From positions 372,001 through 436,000 of the forward strand of contig CAWAEG010000007.1 in NCBI GenBank assembly GCA_963780895.1: a DNA stretch of 64,000 nucleotides. The letters are read 5' to 3'. Position 1 is the first letter of the stretch. The number at the start of each line of letters is the position of its first letter. This DNA is from DASQFI01 sp963780895 (lineage in GTDB: Bacteria > Acidobacteriota > Vicinamibacteria > Vicinamibacterales > SCN-69-37). The position numbers and the translations under genes are program-made. The notes beneath the pieces were generated by a model. The model saw only the letters and a program-made list of their open reading frames with translations. It searched no databases and had not been told where the DNA came from. Positions 45,281-53,248 of the stretch are shown one piece after another.

Positions 45281-45931
45281 GTGGCACATGGAACGCGGAC
45301 CCGTCCAGGCGGACTGTTCGGCGCGGCGCTCGTGATGGCGGCCGGCATGGCTGTCACACCGTCCCCAGTTGAATCCGGTGCGACTGCCATCCGACAGCAG
45401 CGGGGCGGCATTCAACAGCCCGCACCGAAGCCGCAACCGGCCGACGAGCAAGGGAAGATCTTCGCGGACTTCGTGGCCCGTGTGAAAGCGTACGTCGCGC
45501 TCCATCAGAAGCTCGAGGGGAGCCTCCCCCGGCTGCCGACCGAAGCGACACCCAAACAGATCGACGATCGGCAGCGAAAGCTCGCCGCGTCGATCCAGGG
45601 CGCACGCGCGACCGCGAAAAAGGGCGACATCTTCACGCCTGAGATGGCCGCGTATGTGAAGCGTCTCCTGGCCAGGGTGTTCGCGGGTGCCGACGGCAAG
45701 CAGCTGCGCGCGTCCATCATGGACGAAAACGTCAAGCCCGTTGCGATCAAGGTGAATCAACAGTATCCCGATGAGTTTCCGCTGACGACGATGCCGCCCG
45801 AGGTGCTGCAGGCGCTGCCGAAGCTGCCCGAGGAGCTGGAGTACCGGTTCCTGGGCGAGCAGTTGATCCTGCTCGACCCGCACGCGCACATCATTGCGGA
45901 CTTCGTCATCGATGCGCTCCCCGGGAAGTGA
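45281..45931 (+). CDS. Hypothetical exported protein, 216 aa
   Basis: A signal-like N-terminus (GGLFGAALVMAAGMAVTPSP) is followed by a Gln/Pro-rich linker (GGIQQPAPKPQPADEQ). The main part is helical and charged: ADFVARVKAYVALHQKLEG, then DDRQRKLAASIQGARATAKKG. It ends with a distinctive LLDPHAHIIADFVIDALPGK. No known family is recognised. It lies 4 bases before the phosphoesterase gene, so the two are probably cotranscribed. Confidence 0.7.
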   Translation: MAHGTRTRPGGLFGAALVMAAGMAVTPSPVESGATAIRQQRGGIQQPAPKPQPADEQGKIFADFVARVKAYVALHQKLEGSLPRLPTEATPKQIDDRQRKLAASIQGARATAKKGDIFTPEMAAYVKRLLARVFAGADGKQLRASIMDENVKPVAIKVNQQYPDEFPLTTMPPEVLQALPKLPEELEYRFLGEQLILLDPHAHIIADFVIDALPGK

Positions 45932-45935
45932 CGTC

Positions 45936-46862
45936 ATGTGGATTCGTCGTTCCGCGCTCGTCAGCCTGACCGTTGCCAGTCTCACGTGGGCTTGCGCGAC
46001 CGCCAGTGAGACGCCCCCGGCCGGACCGGCCGCGGTCGTCGCGCCCCAGTCGAAGGCGGAGCCGCCAGTTTCGCTGCCCAACAAGGAAGGCACGCTCAAG
46101 TTCGCGGTGCTCGGCGATTTCGGCAGCGCAACGAAGCAGCAATACGAGCTGGCCGAACAGATGGACAAGCTCCAGCAGAAGTTTCCGTACGAGCTGGTCA
46201 TCCTCGTCGGCGACAACCTGTACGGGTCCGAGCGCCCACGCGACTTCGAAAAGAAGTTCGAGATTCCCTACAAACCGCTGCTCGACCGCAAGGTGAAGTT
46301 CCATGCGGCCCTCGGCAATCACGACGACCGGAACCAGCGCTTCTACACGCCCTTCAATATGGAGGACAAGCTGTACTACTCCTTCAAGGGCTCCAAACAG
46401 AGCGTCAAGTTCTTCGCGCTCGAAAGCACCTATCCGGAGCCGGACCAGATCAAGTGGGTCGACGAAGAGCTGAAGGGCTCAACGGAGGCGTGGAAGATTC
46501 CGTACTTTCACCACCCGCTCTACTCATCGGGTGGCCGGCACGGCTCGGATCTCCGGCTGCGCGAGACCCTCGAGCCGCTGTTCGTTCAGCACGACGTCAG
46601 CGTGGTCTTCACGGGCCACGACCATTTCTACGAGCGCACGAAGCCGCAGAAAGGCATCGTCTATTTCGTGGCGGGATCGGGCGGGATGCTCCGAGCCGGC
46701 GACCTCGACGAGCAGTCGCCGCTCACCGCGAAAGGCTTCGATACCGACTACGCGTTTGTGGTGTGCGAGATTGACGGCGACCAGCTCTACTTCAACGCCG
46801 TCGCGCGCAACGGACACATCGTGGATTCCGGCGTCATCCTGCGTCGGCAGCCACCGAAGTAG
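45936..46862 (+). CDS. Lipoprotein metallophosphoesterase (purple acid phosphatase-like), 308 aa
   Basis: Lipobox TWACA near residue 20 suggests lipidation. The calcineurin-like fold has all metal motifs: VLGDFGSAT, LVGDNLYGS, ALGNHDDRN, FHHPLYSSGG and FTGHDHFYER. The arrangement is like small tartrate-resistant acid phosphatases. It would hydrolyse phosphomonoesters or diesters in the periplasm. ATG at 45936. Its 3' end overlaps the convergent PLD-like gene by 29 bases. Confidence 0.88.
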   Translation: MWIRRSALVSLTVASLTWACATASETPPAGPAAVVAPQSKAEPPVSLPNKEGTLKFAVLGDFGSATKQQYELAEQMDKLQQKFPYELVILVGDNLYGSERPRDFEKKFEIPYKPLLDRKVKFHAALGNHDDRNQRFYTPFNMEDKLYYSFKGSKQSVKFFALESTYPEPDQIKWVDEELKGSTEAWKIPYFHHPLYSSGGRHGSDLRLRETLEPLFVQHDVSVVFTGHDHFYERTKPQKGIVYFVAGSGGMLRAGDLDEQSPLTAKGFDTDYAFVVCEIDGDQLYFNAVARNGHIVDSGVILRRQPPK

Positions 46863-47694
46863 TCTTCTCGTCTTCCTTCTCTTTCCCGTTTTTCTTGGGC
46901 GCCGAGAGCGCCCAGTCGGCCTCGAACACCGCCTGGATGCGCTTGGCGATCCGGGAGTCGGTCACGATCACGCCGATCTCGCGGCGGTTGTCGAGCTGCA
47001 GCTTGCGGAGACTCTGGCTGCCGATGAACGCCTGCTGGCCGTCGCGGACGATCACGCGCAAGTGCGGCCTGAGGTCGGCGAGCTTGCACGCGACGATCCC
47101 GTCGGGGCACCTGTCCATCTTCCCGAGCACGCGAATCTCGACGCCCGCCTTCACACGGTCCTGGAGCAGACGCAGGATGAGCTTGTCGGTGATCTTGTCG
47201 TCGTAGATGAGGAGCTGCTTCTTCGCCCGCTTGATGAAATCGGAGAGCTTTCCCCGGGAGGACTCGGGGCTCACGACGAACCGCGAGTCTCCGGGGGTAT
47301 ACGGCTGACGGGTCGCGTCGGCCTCGAACAGCGCCAGGGCCTCTTTCACGAGACCGGGATTCTTCGTCGAGACGCCGAAGCTCCGGCTCTTTTCGACATC
47401 CAGCTTCGTGTAGTTGAACGCGAAGACGTACAGGACCGACCGATCCACGATCATCATCTTGCCGTGGTACCGGACGAGGTCGTCGGCCGTGCGCGCCACC
47501 GTCACGCCGACTTCGAGGAGCTTGAGCTCGAGCCGGCGCAGCGTTTTCTCGCCGCCGCGATTCGTATGCGCCACGAGCGCGCGAACCACAACACCCCTCG
47601 CGACAGCGGCCTCGAGCGCCTTTTCGAGCTCCGTGCGGTCGAATCGAAAGATGACGATGTCGACCGTTTTCTTGGCGCGGCGGATGGCCTGCAC
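46834..47694 (-). CDS. Phospholipase D-like protein, about 286 aa
   Basis: A PLD-fold protein with one good HKD motif (YHGKMMIVDRSVLYVFAFN) near residue 77. The second is degenerate (HLRVIVRDGQQAFIGSQ), with Arg in place of Lys. The residues KLIVQPDDG precede the GTG at 47694 in the same frame and look like a native first strand, so translation may begin upstream at a non-ATG codon near the DUF4956 stop. It is the last gene of a three-gene minus-strand operon. Substrate unknown: lipid, nucleic acid or polyphosphate ester. Confidence 0.75.
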   Translation of the reverse strand: MQAIRRAKKTVDIVIFRFDRTELEKALEAAVARGVVVRALVAHTNRGGEKTLRRLELKLLEVGVTVARTADDLVRYHGKMMIVDRSVLYVFAFNYTKLDVEKSRSFGVSTKNPGLVKEALALFEADATRQPYTPGDSRFVVSPESSRGKLSDFIKRAKKQLLIYDDKITDKLILRLLQDRVKAGVEIRVLGKMDRCPDGIVACKLADLRPHLRVIVRDGQQAFIGSQSLRKLQLDNRREIGVIVTDSRIAKRIQAVFEADWALSAPKKNGKEKEDEKTTSVAADAG

Positions 47695-47732
47695 GAGCGG
47701 CGTGAGGCCGTCGTCCGGCTGGACGATGAGTT

Positions 47733-48557
47733 TTATCTTTTCTCCTTTTTGTCGCCCCAGTTTACGGCCCCTTTGCCGTCAGGGTCGAGGGCTAGGATGG
47801 CATCCGTGATGGGTTCGGTTTCCCTGTCCAGTGGAACTTTCACTTCATAACAGAGCTCTTCGTCCGAGGCCGTGCGCAGCTCGAACTCGACCTGATACCG
47901 CCGCAGGATGCGCTCGACCTTCGTCCGCCGCTTGTCCGTGTCCGAGCCCAGCTTCACGGTGAGCTCGAAGCGTTTCTGGGTCGTCGGCTCGAACGACTCG
48001 ATGATGTAGAGCGCCAGCACGATGAAGGCTGTCGAGAAAAGCGAAAGGGCATAGAGTCCGACGCCGGACGCCAGACCGACCGCGAGCGCGCACAGCATGA
48101 CGACCGCGTCCTTCGGGTCATCGATCTTGGACCGGTACCGGATCAGGCTGGCGACGCCGACGATGCCGAAGGCGCGCGCGAGGCTCGTGCCGACGATCAG
48201 CATGATCACGGCGCCGACCATTGCGAGAATGATCTGGGTCTGAACGACGGGCGTCGTGCGTTTCGGGGTGCCCCGGCGCTTCGGGCGGAGGGCCAGAACC
48301 GTGCCCAGAACGGCAGCAAGCGGCAGCCGCACCAGCGACGCCCGCACCTCGCGCAACGCCATCGACCAGGGATCGAGGTCGGCTTCGCTCAGCGGCGGGC
48401 CGCCTGGCGACGGCTGCTGCGGCTGCGGCAGCGTCTGGTCTCCCTGCGGCAGGGATCCCGAGGCAGCGAGCCAGGCGGATCCGCCCCAGGGGACTGGCAG
48501 CGCCAGCACCACGGCAAGCAGGCATGCCGACAAAACCGCGCGCGGGTATGTGTACAT
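47733..48557 (-). CDS. DUF4956 membrane protein, 274 aa
   Basis: A hydrophobic N-terminus (VLSACLLAVVLALPVPW) is followed by several membrane segments (ILAMVGAVIMLIVGTS, AVVMLCALAVGLASGVGLYALSLF). The signature SLARAFGIVGVASLIRYRSKIDDPKDAV identifies DUF4956, which is MgtC/SapB-like. A soluble C-terminal region has VKLGSDTDKRRTKVERIL. DUF4956 proteins are often coded next to polyphosphate polymerase (VTC) domains and CotH-type kinases. Here the upstream gene codes a kinase-like lipoprotein, and no VTC domain is nearby. Confidence 0.85.
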   Translation of the reverse strand: MYTYPRAVLSACLLAVVLALPVPWGGSAWLAASGSLPQGDQTLPQPQQPSPGGPPLSEADLDPWSMALREVRASLVRLPLAAVLGTVLALRPKRRGTPKRTTPVVQTQIILAMVGAVIMLIVGTSLARAFGIVGVASLIRYRSKIDDPKDAVVMLCALAVGLASGVGLYALSLFSTAFIVLALYIIESFEPTTQKRFELTVKLGSDTDKRRTKVERILRRYQVEFELRTASDEELCYEVKVPLDRETEPITDAILALDPDGKGAVNWGDKKEKR

Positions 48558-48584
48558 GTGAGCCGGGTCAGTCCGTCGGGGATG

Positions 48585-49541
48585 TCAGCCCTTGAGCGCC
48601 AGCCCCTCGGCGGCCTTCTGCCTCAGCTTCCTGATGAACCGATCCGCGATCTCGCGTTCGTACCCGCCGGCGCGGAACGCTTCCTGGAGCTGGCGATCGG
48701 TCAGCCGATTCAGACGGTCGCAAATCCAGCGTACATCGGCAGGCGTGATGTTGTCGAAAAGCGGCATGTGCCGGCCTTTGTAGTCGAACTGCACTTTTCC
48801 ATCCGCGATGCCGCGGATGAACGCCGTCGACTCGAAGGCCTCGACGTCGTTTCGTGGAGCATTCATGGTGCCGCTCCGGCCGAACGACTGGCCGAGATCA
48901 CGCGCGACGTACCATTGCTTGGCGCCTTCGAGCGGCACCTTCAGTTGGTAGAGCGCGTTGTTCGAGTCCTTGAGATCCGAATTGCCCAGGATGACCTGCA
49001 GGACGAGCAGCCCATTCAACTGCCGCGTGCCGACGAACGGATTTTCGTAATACGACCACTGACCTTCGTCCTGAAGACCGTTCAGATCCGGATTCTTCTC
49101 GCGGAATCGCGCTGGCAGCCGGGCGCCCGCCGGCGTCGGTGTATTCGCATCCCATTTCGGGAGCAGGTAGATCGGAGGCTGATGGTACCCGAGGGCCCAG
49201 AGAATGCGCGATGACACGACTTCCGAATACGCTTCGGGCGGCAGCTTCGCGCTCCATTCGCGCTTGTCGGGATCGACCAGCGTGTACCCCTCGCTGAACC
49301 CGGCGCCTTTGATCTCGATGACCTTGTATTTCCGCTCCGGATCCGGCGCCAGCCGTTTGCCGCCCACGCCGTAGAACAGGTCGCGGTTGCCGTCTGGTGC
49401 GACCCACAGCTCGGCGAGCTGCGTGGCGGACGGCGGGCCGGGCTGCGTCGATTTGATTGGCCGGCGATGGCAGGCCGTCTCGAAGGCCAAGACCAGCGAG
49501 ATGGTTGCCGCTGTTCGGAGAACAATCGAGAAACTCCGCAT
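48585..49541 (-). CDS. Lipoprotein with CotH/HipA-like kinase motifs, 318 aa
   Basis: Lipobox AFETAC with Cys24 suggests a lipid anchor. The sequence contains KVIEIKGAGFSEGYTLVD, EWSAKLPPEAYSEVVSSRIL (a candidate ATP Lys plus helix Glu), GNSDLKDSNNALYQL near residue 188 (a D-x-K-x-x-N catalytic loop) and YVARDLGQSFG near 215 (a D-L-G metal motif). This order is that of protein-kinase-like folds of the HipA, CotH and FAM20 group. The assignment is inference from motif spacing. An in-frame start at 49652 exists, but the ATG at 49541 places the lipobox correctly. First gene of the operon with DUF4956 and the PLD-like gene. Confidence 0.6.
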   Translation of the reverse strand: MRSFSIVLRTAATISLVLAFETACHRRPIKSTQPGPPSATQLAELWVAPDGNRDLFYGVGGKRLAPDPERKYKVIEIKGAGFSEGYTLVDPDKREWSAKLPPEAYSEVVSSRILWALGYHQPPIYLLPKWDANTPTPAGARLPARFREKNPDLNGLQDEGQWSYYENPFVGTRQLNGLLVLQVILGNSDLKDSNNALYQLKVPLEGAKQWYVARDLGQSFGRSGTMNAPRNDVEAFESTAFIRGIADGKVQFDYKGRHMPLFDNITPADVRWICDRLNRLTDRQLQEAFRAGGYEREIADRFIRKLRQKAAEGLALKG

Positions 49542-49644
49542 CGGTCCGGGGAGGTGCAATTGACGCGCCACACCCGGGGCACGGGAGTTGCTCTGGTTCG
49601 GCGCCAGACAACGCGGCGGGCACGTCCGCCGGAAGTGAGTACCC

Positions 49645-50406
49645 ATGACCACAAACTATGCACGTGTGTTTCCACATTCGAGTCGATCGTCCGTCAACGT
49701 CGGATCTGCGGAACGAAAAATTTCCGTCGCCGTCGGGGTCGGCCTGGCGCTGGCGGCGCTCCTCGCGCCGCGCGGCCGGACGCGCCGCACCCTGGCGACG
49801 ACGGGGACGTCGCTGGCGCTCCGCGGCGCCGCGGGCTGGTGCCCGGTCTACGCGGCAGCGGGGATCGATCGATCGGTTCGGGCGTTCGGCGGCACGCGGG
49901 GGCGCGATTCGCGAACAGCACTTTCCGGATCGCGCGGCCTCAACGTTCGCGATCGCATCACGATTCGCCGTGACGTCGGGACGGTCTACCGTTTCTGGCG
50001 ACGCCTCGAGAACCTGCCACGCCTCATCGATCACCTGGAGTCGGTCGTCCAGATTGACGAGACCTATTCCCACTGGGTCGCGCGCGGGCCGTTTGGCCTC
50101 AGGGTGGAATGGGACGCGCAAATCATCAATGAGATTCCGCACCGGTTGCTCGCGTGGCGTTCGCTCGAAGGCTCCGACCTCGTGAGCGCCGGCTCCGTCC
50201 ACTTCCGCGAGACGCCGCTCGGCACCGAGGTCACGGTGTCGATGCAGTACGCGCCGCCGGCCGGCAAGCCGGGCGCGGCACTGGCCTGGTTCTTCGGCGA
50301 GACACCTGCGCAGCAGCTCCGCGAGGGCCTCGAGCGACTACAGCGCGAGCTGGAGCAGAAACCGTCCGAGGCGGAGGAAAATCTCGAACTGGGAACACTG
50401 AACTGA
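49645..50406 (+). CDS. Membrane-anchored SRPBCC (polyketide cyclase-like) protein, 253 aa
   Basis: The N-terminal part resembles the DUF2892 inner-membrane segment: NVGSAERKISVAVGVGLALAA, then LRGAAGWCPVY. A START/SRPBCC domain follows from about residue 105: IRRDVGTVYRFWRRLENLPRLIDHL, HWVARGPFGLRVEWDA and GTEVTVSMQYAPPAGK. This two-part layout is known from proteins annotated as cyclases or dehydratases, but many have no tested activity. Lipophilic ligand binding at the membrane is likely. Confidence 0.78.
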   Translation: MTTNYARVFPHSSRSSVNVGSAERKISVAVGVGLALAALLAPRGRTRRTLATTGTSLALRGAAGWCPVYAAAGIDRSVRAFGGTRGRDSRTALSGSRGLNVRDRITIRRDVGTVYRFWRRLENLPRLIDHLESVVQIDETYSHWVARGPFGLRVEWDAQIINEIPHRLLAWRSLEGSDLVSAGSVHFRETPLGTEVTVSMQYAPPAGKPGAALAWFFGETPAQQLREGLERLQRELEQKPSEAEENLELGTLN

Positions 50407-50458
50407 GCACGCTGCCAATTGTAGGCCGGGCCGCGTTCTTCGCGGCCCGCGCGGCCCG

Positions 50459-51400
50459 CTACGATGCCTGCGAGTACGGCGCGGTCTTGGTGGCGCGCCG
50501 AGCGGCCAGCACCTCGAGCACGCGCGAAGGTTCACCAAGATCCGTCCAGCCCGATGTCGTCAGATCGATGACCGCCAGGGCGTCCGGCCGCGCGGACGCG
50601 AGCTCGCGCGAGAAGTCGAGCGCGGGAACCGTCTCGTAGACCACCTGCGCGAGCCGCCCCTCGTCAGCCAGGGTGCGCGCCTGTTTGAGGATGTCGAAGG
50701 CCTGGTAAAAGGCCGGCGCCGCTGTTTCGAACAGTTTGAGGAACGCGCCCGCCTTGCCGATCATCACGAACGTGTTCCAGAGACACTGCTGTCGGAGCAG
50801 CTGTGCCGCGAGCGGCGCCGAGGGCTTCTCGACGAACCCCTCGACCCGGCGCACGGTCATCCGCGCCACCGCGGGGGCGCGCCAGAACTCCAGCTGTTCC
50901 CCTGGCTCAATCCAACCGTAGTCGGTCTCGGGCCGCTCGGCCCGCGCGCCGAGCAGGACGATCCGATCGGGCTGTGCGTGCGCGACCGCGTACGCGGCAT
51001 CCACCGCCCGCCGGAGCCGCTCAGTGTCACGGTAATAGTGATCGGCCGGGAAGAAGCCGATGGCCGGGTCCTGACTCAAGAGGCTGACGCGCCGCAGCAC
51101 ATACATGATGGCGGCCGCTGTGCCTCGGTTCAGCGGCTGCTCGATCACGTGCGCACGCGGCACGTCGGCAAGCTCGGTGCGATAGAACGGTTCATGGTGA
51201 CGCGTGACGGCATACACTGTGCGCCACGGTTCCACATTTCGGCAGACGCGCGCTCGAGTGTCGTGTAGCAGCGTCTGTCCGCCGAACAACCGGCAGAACT
51301 GCTTCGGCCGCGTGTCTCCCGCGATCACCTGCGTGAACGCTTGGAGCCTGCGGCCCTCCCCGCCGGCCATGATTGCCGCCCAATTGCACAACTCAGACAT
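50459..51400 (-). CDS. Mannose-1-phosphate guanylyltransferase-like nucleotidyltransferase, 313 aa
   Basis: The nucleotidyltransferase signature IMAGGEGRRL and RPKQFCRLFGGQTLL is at the N-terminus. FFPADHYYRD supplies a metal Asp, and FVEKPSAP and WNTFVMIGKAGAF match the sugar-binding region of ManC. It lacks the C-terminal isomerase or cupin domain of longer ManC proteins. Expected to make GDP-mannose for surface polysaccharide. It follows bshC on the minus strand, with a hairpin between them. Confidence 0.82.
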   Translation of the reverse strand: MSELCNWAAIMAGGEGRRLQAFTQVIAGDTRPKQFCRLFGGQTLLHDTRARVCRNVEPWRTVYAVTRHHEPFYRTELADVPRAHVIEQPLNRGTAAAIMYVLRRVSLLSQDPAIGFFPADHYYRDTERLRRAVDAAYAVAHAQPDRIVLLGARAERPETDYGWIEPGEQLEFWRAPAVARMTVRRVEGFVEKPSAPLAAQLLRQQCLWNTFVMIGKAGAFLKLFETAAPAFYQAFDILKQARTLADEGRLAQVVYETVPALDFSRELASARPDALAVIDLTTSGWTDLGEPSRVLEVLAARRATKTAPYSQAS

Positions 51401-51469
51401 TGCCTGCCTCGGGAGTCAACACGCTACAAGAGTTGTACCTGAGCTGGCGGTGGAATTGATCAATTTAAT

Positions 51470-51520
51470 GATCGCTCGATCGCTCTATTGGAGGGCGCCC
51501 GATAGAGCGATAGCGCGATC
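51470..51520. terminator. Hairpin between bshC and the nucleotidyltransferase gene
   Basis: ATCGCTCTAT at 51479-51488 pairs with ATAGAGCGAT at 51502-51511, and the stem extends outward imperfectly to 51470 and 51520. There is no clear T-run, so this could be a terminator of bshC or a repeat. The interval 51401-51531 holds nothing else. Confidence 0.4.
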
Positions 51521-51531
51521 CCGAGCGCTTT

Positions 51532-53166
51532 TCAAATCTTCAATACGTAGTGTTTGTTCGTTTGCTGTGGCAAATCTTCCAGCAGGCGATTGGTCACGGC
51601 GGGTCCGAAGCGGGCGAGAAAGAAGGCCGTACACAAGGTGCGCTCCTGGGGGTGGCCGCCGGGGAAGACGAGCGCCCGCGTGCGGTGGAATTGGCGGCGC
51701 AGCGTCTCGTCTTTCCGCTTGCTCGCCTGGATGATCTTGCCGTGCAAGGTTTTCAGCGTCTCGCGGATGCGGTCGGCCGTCGTCTCGACCGCGCCCGACA
51801 GCGTCGGATCGACCGAGACGACCGCGGCCTTGAGGCGGGCGGCGCCTTCGGCAACGGCGCGTTCGGTCTCGTCGAACGTCTGCTCGAGGGCCGGCGGCAA
51901 AAGGCTTTCGAGCAGCCGGTTGAGCGCACCCTCGTCCTGCGCCTGGAGCGCTTCGAACGCAACGCCCGACTTCTCCAGGAACCGCGCCGCGCCGGAATCG
52001 ACGATCGTGGCGCTGACTCGAGGGTAGAGGAGCGGCGGCTCGACGCCAAACTCACGGTAGACGCCGCCGAGCTGAGCCTGGTAGGCCAGCTCCGACGGAC
52101 CCGCCACATAGCAAACGGTCGGAAACAGCCGATCCTGGACCACCGGACGCAGCACCACGCTGGGGCTGAATCGCTCCGGATGCGCCTTCGCTTCTTGCTG
52201 GAGATCAGACGCCGGATGGACCTGATCGCCGATCACGAACTCGGAACCCCTGTGCTTAATCGGGCGACGGCCGTTCGCGTCGACGTAAAAAAGCGCAACC
52301 GAGTCGTCCGCCGGCTCCACCTGGGGCTGGTGGCCAAGCCGCGTCATGGTGGCCGCCGCCTCGCGCGCCAGACGGGCGGTCACGCCCGGCCGCTCGACCT
52401 CGTGCAGAAACAGGGAGGCGACGAGCGGCTTGGCCGCCGAATCGCCGGACTCGAAGACCACCAGACCGTGGCGCCCGAGGAGATCGTCGAGGAAGCTGGC
52501 GAAAGCGGTGGCGACTCCCGCTCCAGGGCAGTACCGACGTCGCACAGCCGTCATCACCTCGGCCTTGAACTCGGAGGCCGGCAGGGCCGCCTCGAGCTCG
52601 CGCAAGGCATCTTCAATTCCCGCGTCGAACGTGAGCGCCGCGGCCGGCCGCGTGCCTGCGCCGTCGACGGGTTTGACCGTGATGTGCCGGAGCGACAACT
52701 CCTCGTCGAGGATGCCCGCTCTGCTGATCTCCGCCCAGTCGTGGTCTTCGGCATCGACCCAGAACAGCGCCACTGTCGGCGTCTGATGCTCCGCCCGCAC
52801 CATTCTCGCGAGCTGAACCGCCGTGACCGCCTTGAGAATGGTGTAGAGCGGTCCGCCAAAGACGCCGGCTTGTTGACCGGACAGGACGGCCACCGTGGAC
52901 GCGTCGCCGAGCGATGAGGCGGCCGCGCGCGCTTCGGCGGGCGCGTTCCGCCGCTCGAGCTGCCGGACGAGGATGTCCGCGATCGCGGATCGATTTCGCG
53001 GCGCGCCGTGCACCCGCGCGATCGCCCTGCGCCACGCGGCGGGATCCTGCGGGTTTCCCGAGAACAATTGCGATACCGACGCGAAGTCGTTCAGATACGC
53101 GGTAACGAGCGGACGGATCCAGGGGAGCCGACTGAGATCGATCGCGTCGAGCACGAGAATGCCCAA
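51532..53166 (-). CDS. bshC: Putative cysteine ligase BshC (bacillithiol synthesis), about 544 aa
   Basis: BshC adds cysteine to GlcN-malate in bacillithiol formation. Signatures include VAVLSGQQAGVFGGPLYTILKA, LFWVDAEDHDWAEI (ExH-type site) and the C-terminal HRTRALVFPGGHPQERTLC. The C-terminal coiled coil is visible around ADRIRETLKTLHGKII. TTG at 53166 or GTG at 53154 is the likely start; an extended frame to 53265 overlaps the divergent gene. BshA and BshB are not in this window. Confidence 0.9.
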   Translation of the reverse strand: MGILVLDAIDLSRLPWIRPLVTAYLNDFASVSQLFSGNPQDPAAWRRAIARVHGAPRNRSAIADILVRQLERRNAPAEARAAASSLGDASTVAVLSGQQAGVFGGPLYTILKAVTAVQLARMVRAEHQTPTVALFWVDAEDHDWAEISRAGILDEELSLRHITVKPVDGAGTRPAAALTFDAGIEDALRELEAALPASEFKAEVMTAVRRRYCPGAGVATAFASFLDDLLGRHGLVVFESGDSAAKPLVASLFLHEVERPGVTARLAREAAATMTRLGHQPQVEPADDSVALFYVDANGRRPIKHRGSEFVIGDQVHPASDLQQEAKAHPERFSPSVVLRPVVQDRLFPTVCYVAGPSELAYQAQLGGVYREFGVEPPLLYPRVSATIVDSGAARFLEKSGVAFEALQAQDEGALNRLLESLLPPALEQTFDETERAVAEGAARLKAAVVSVDPTLSGAVETTADRIRETLKTLHGKIIQASKRKDETLRRQFHRTRALVFPGGHPQERTLCTAFFLARFGPAVTNRLLEDLPQQTNKHYVLKI

Positions 53167-53248
53167 TCTACTACATTCGCCGGTTGTGACCGGGTTGGCG
53201 CAGCCGGCGTCAAGTGCTACAGTTCTTTTCTGCACAGGAGTTAGTCCA

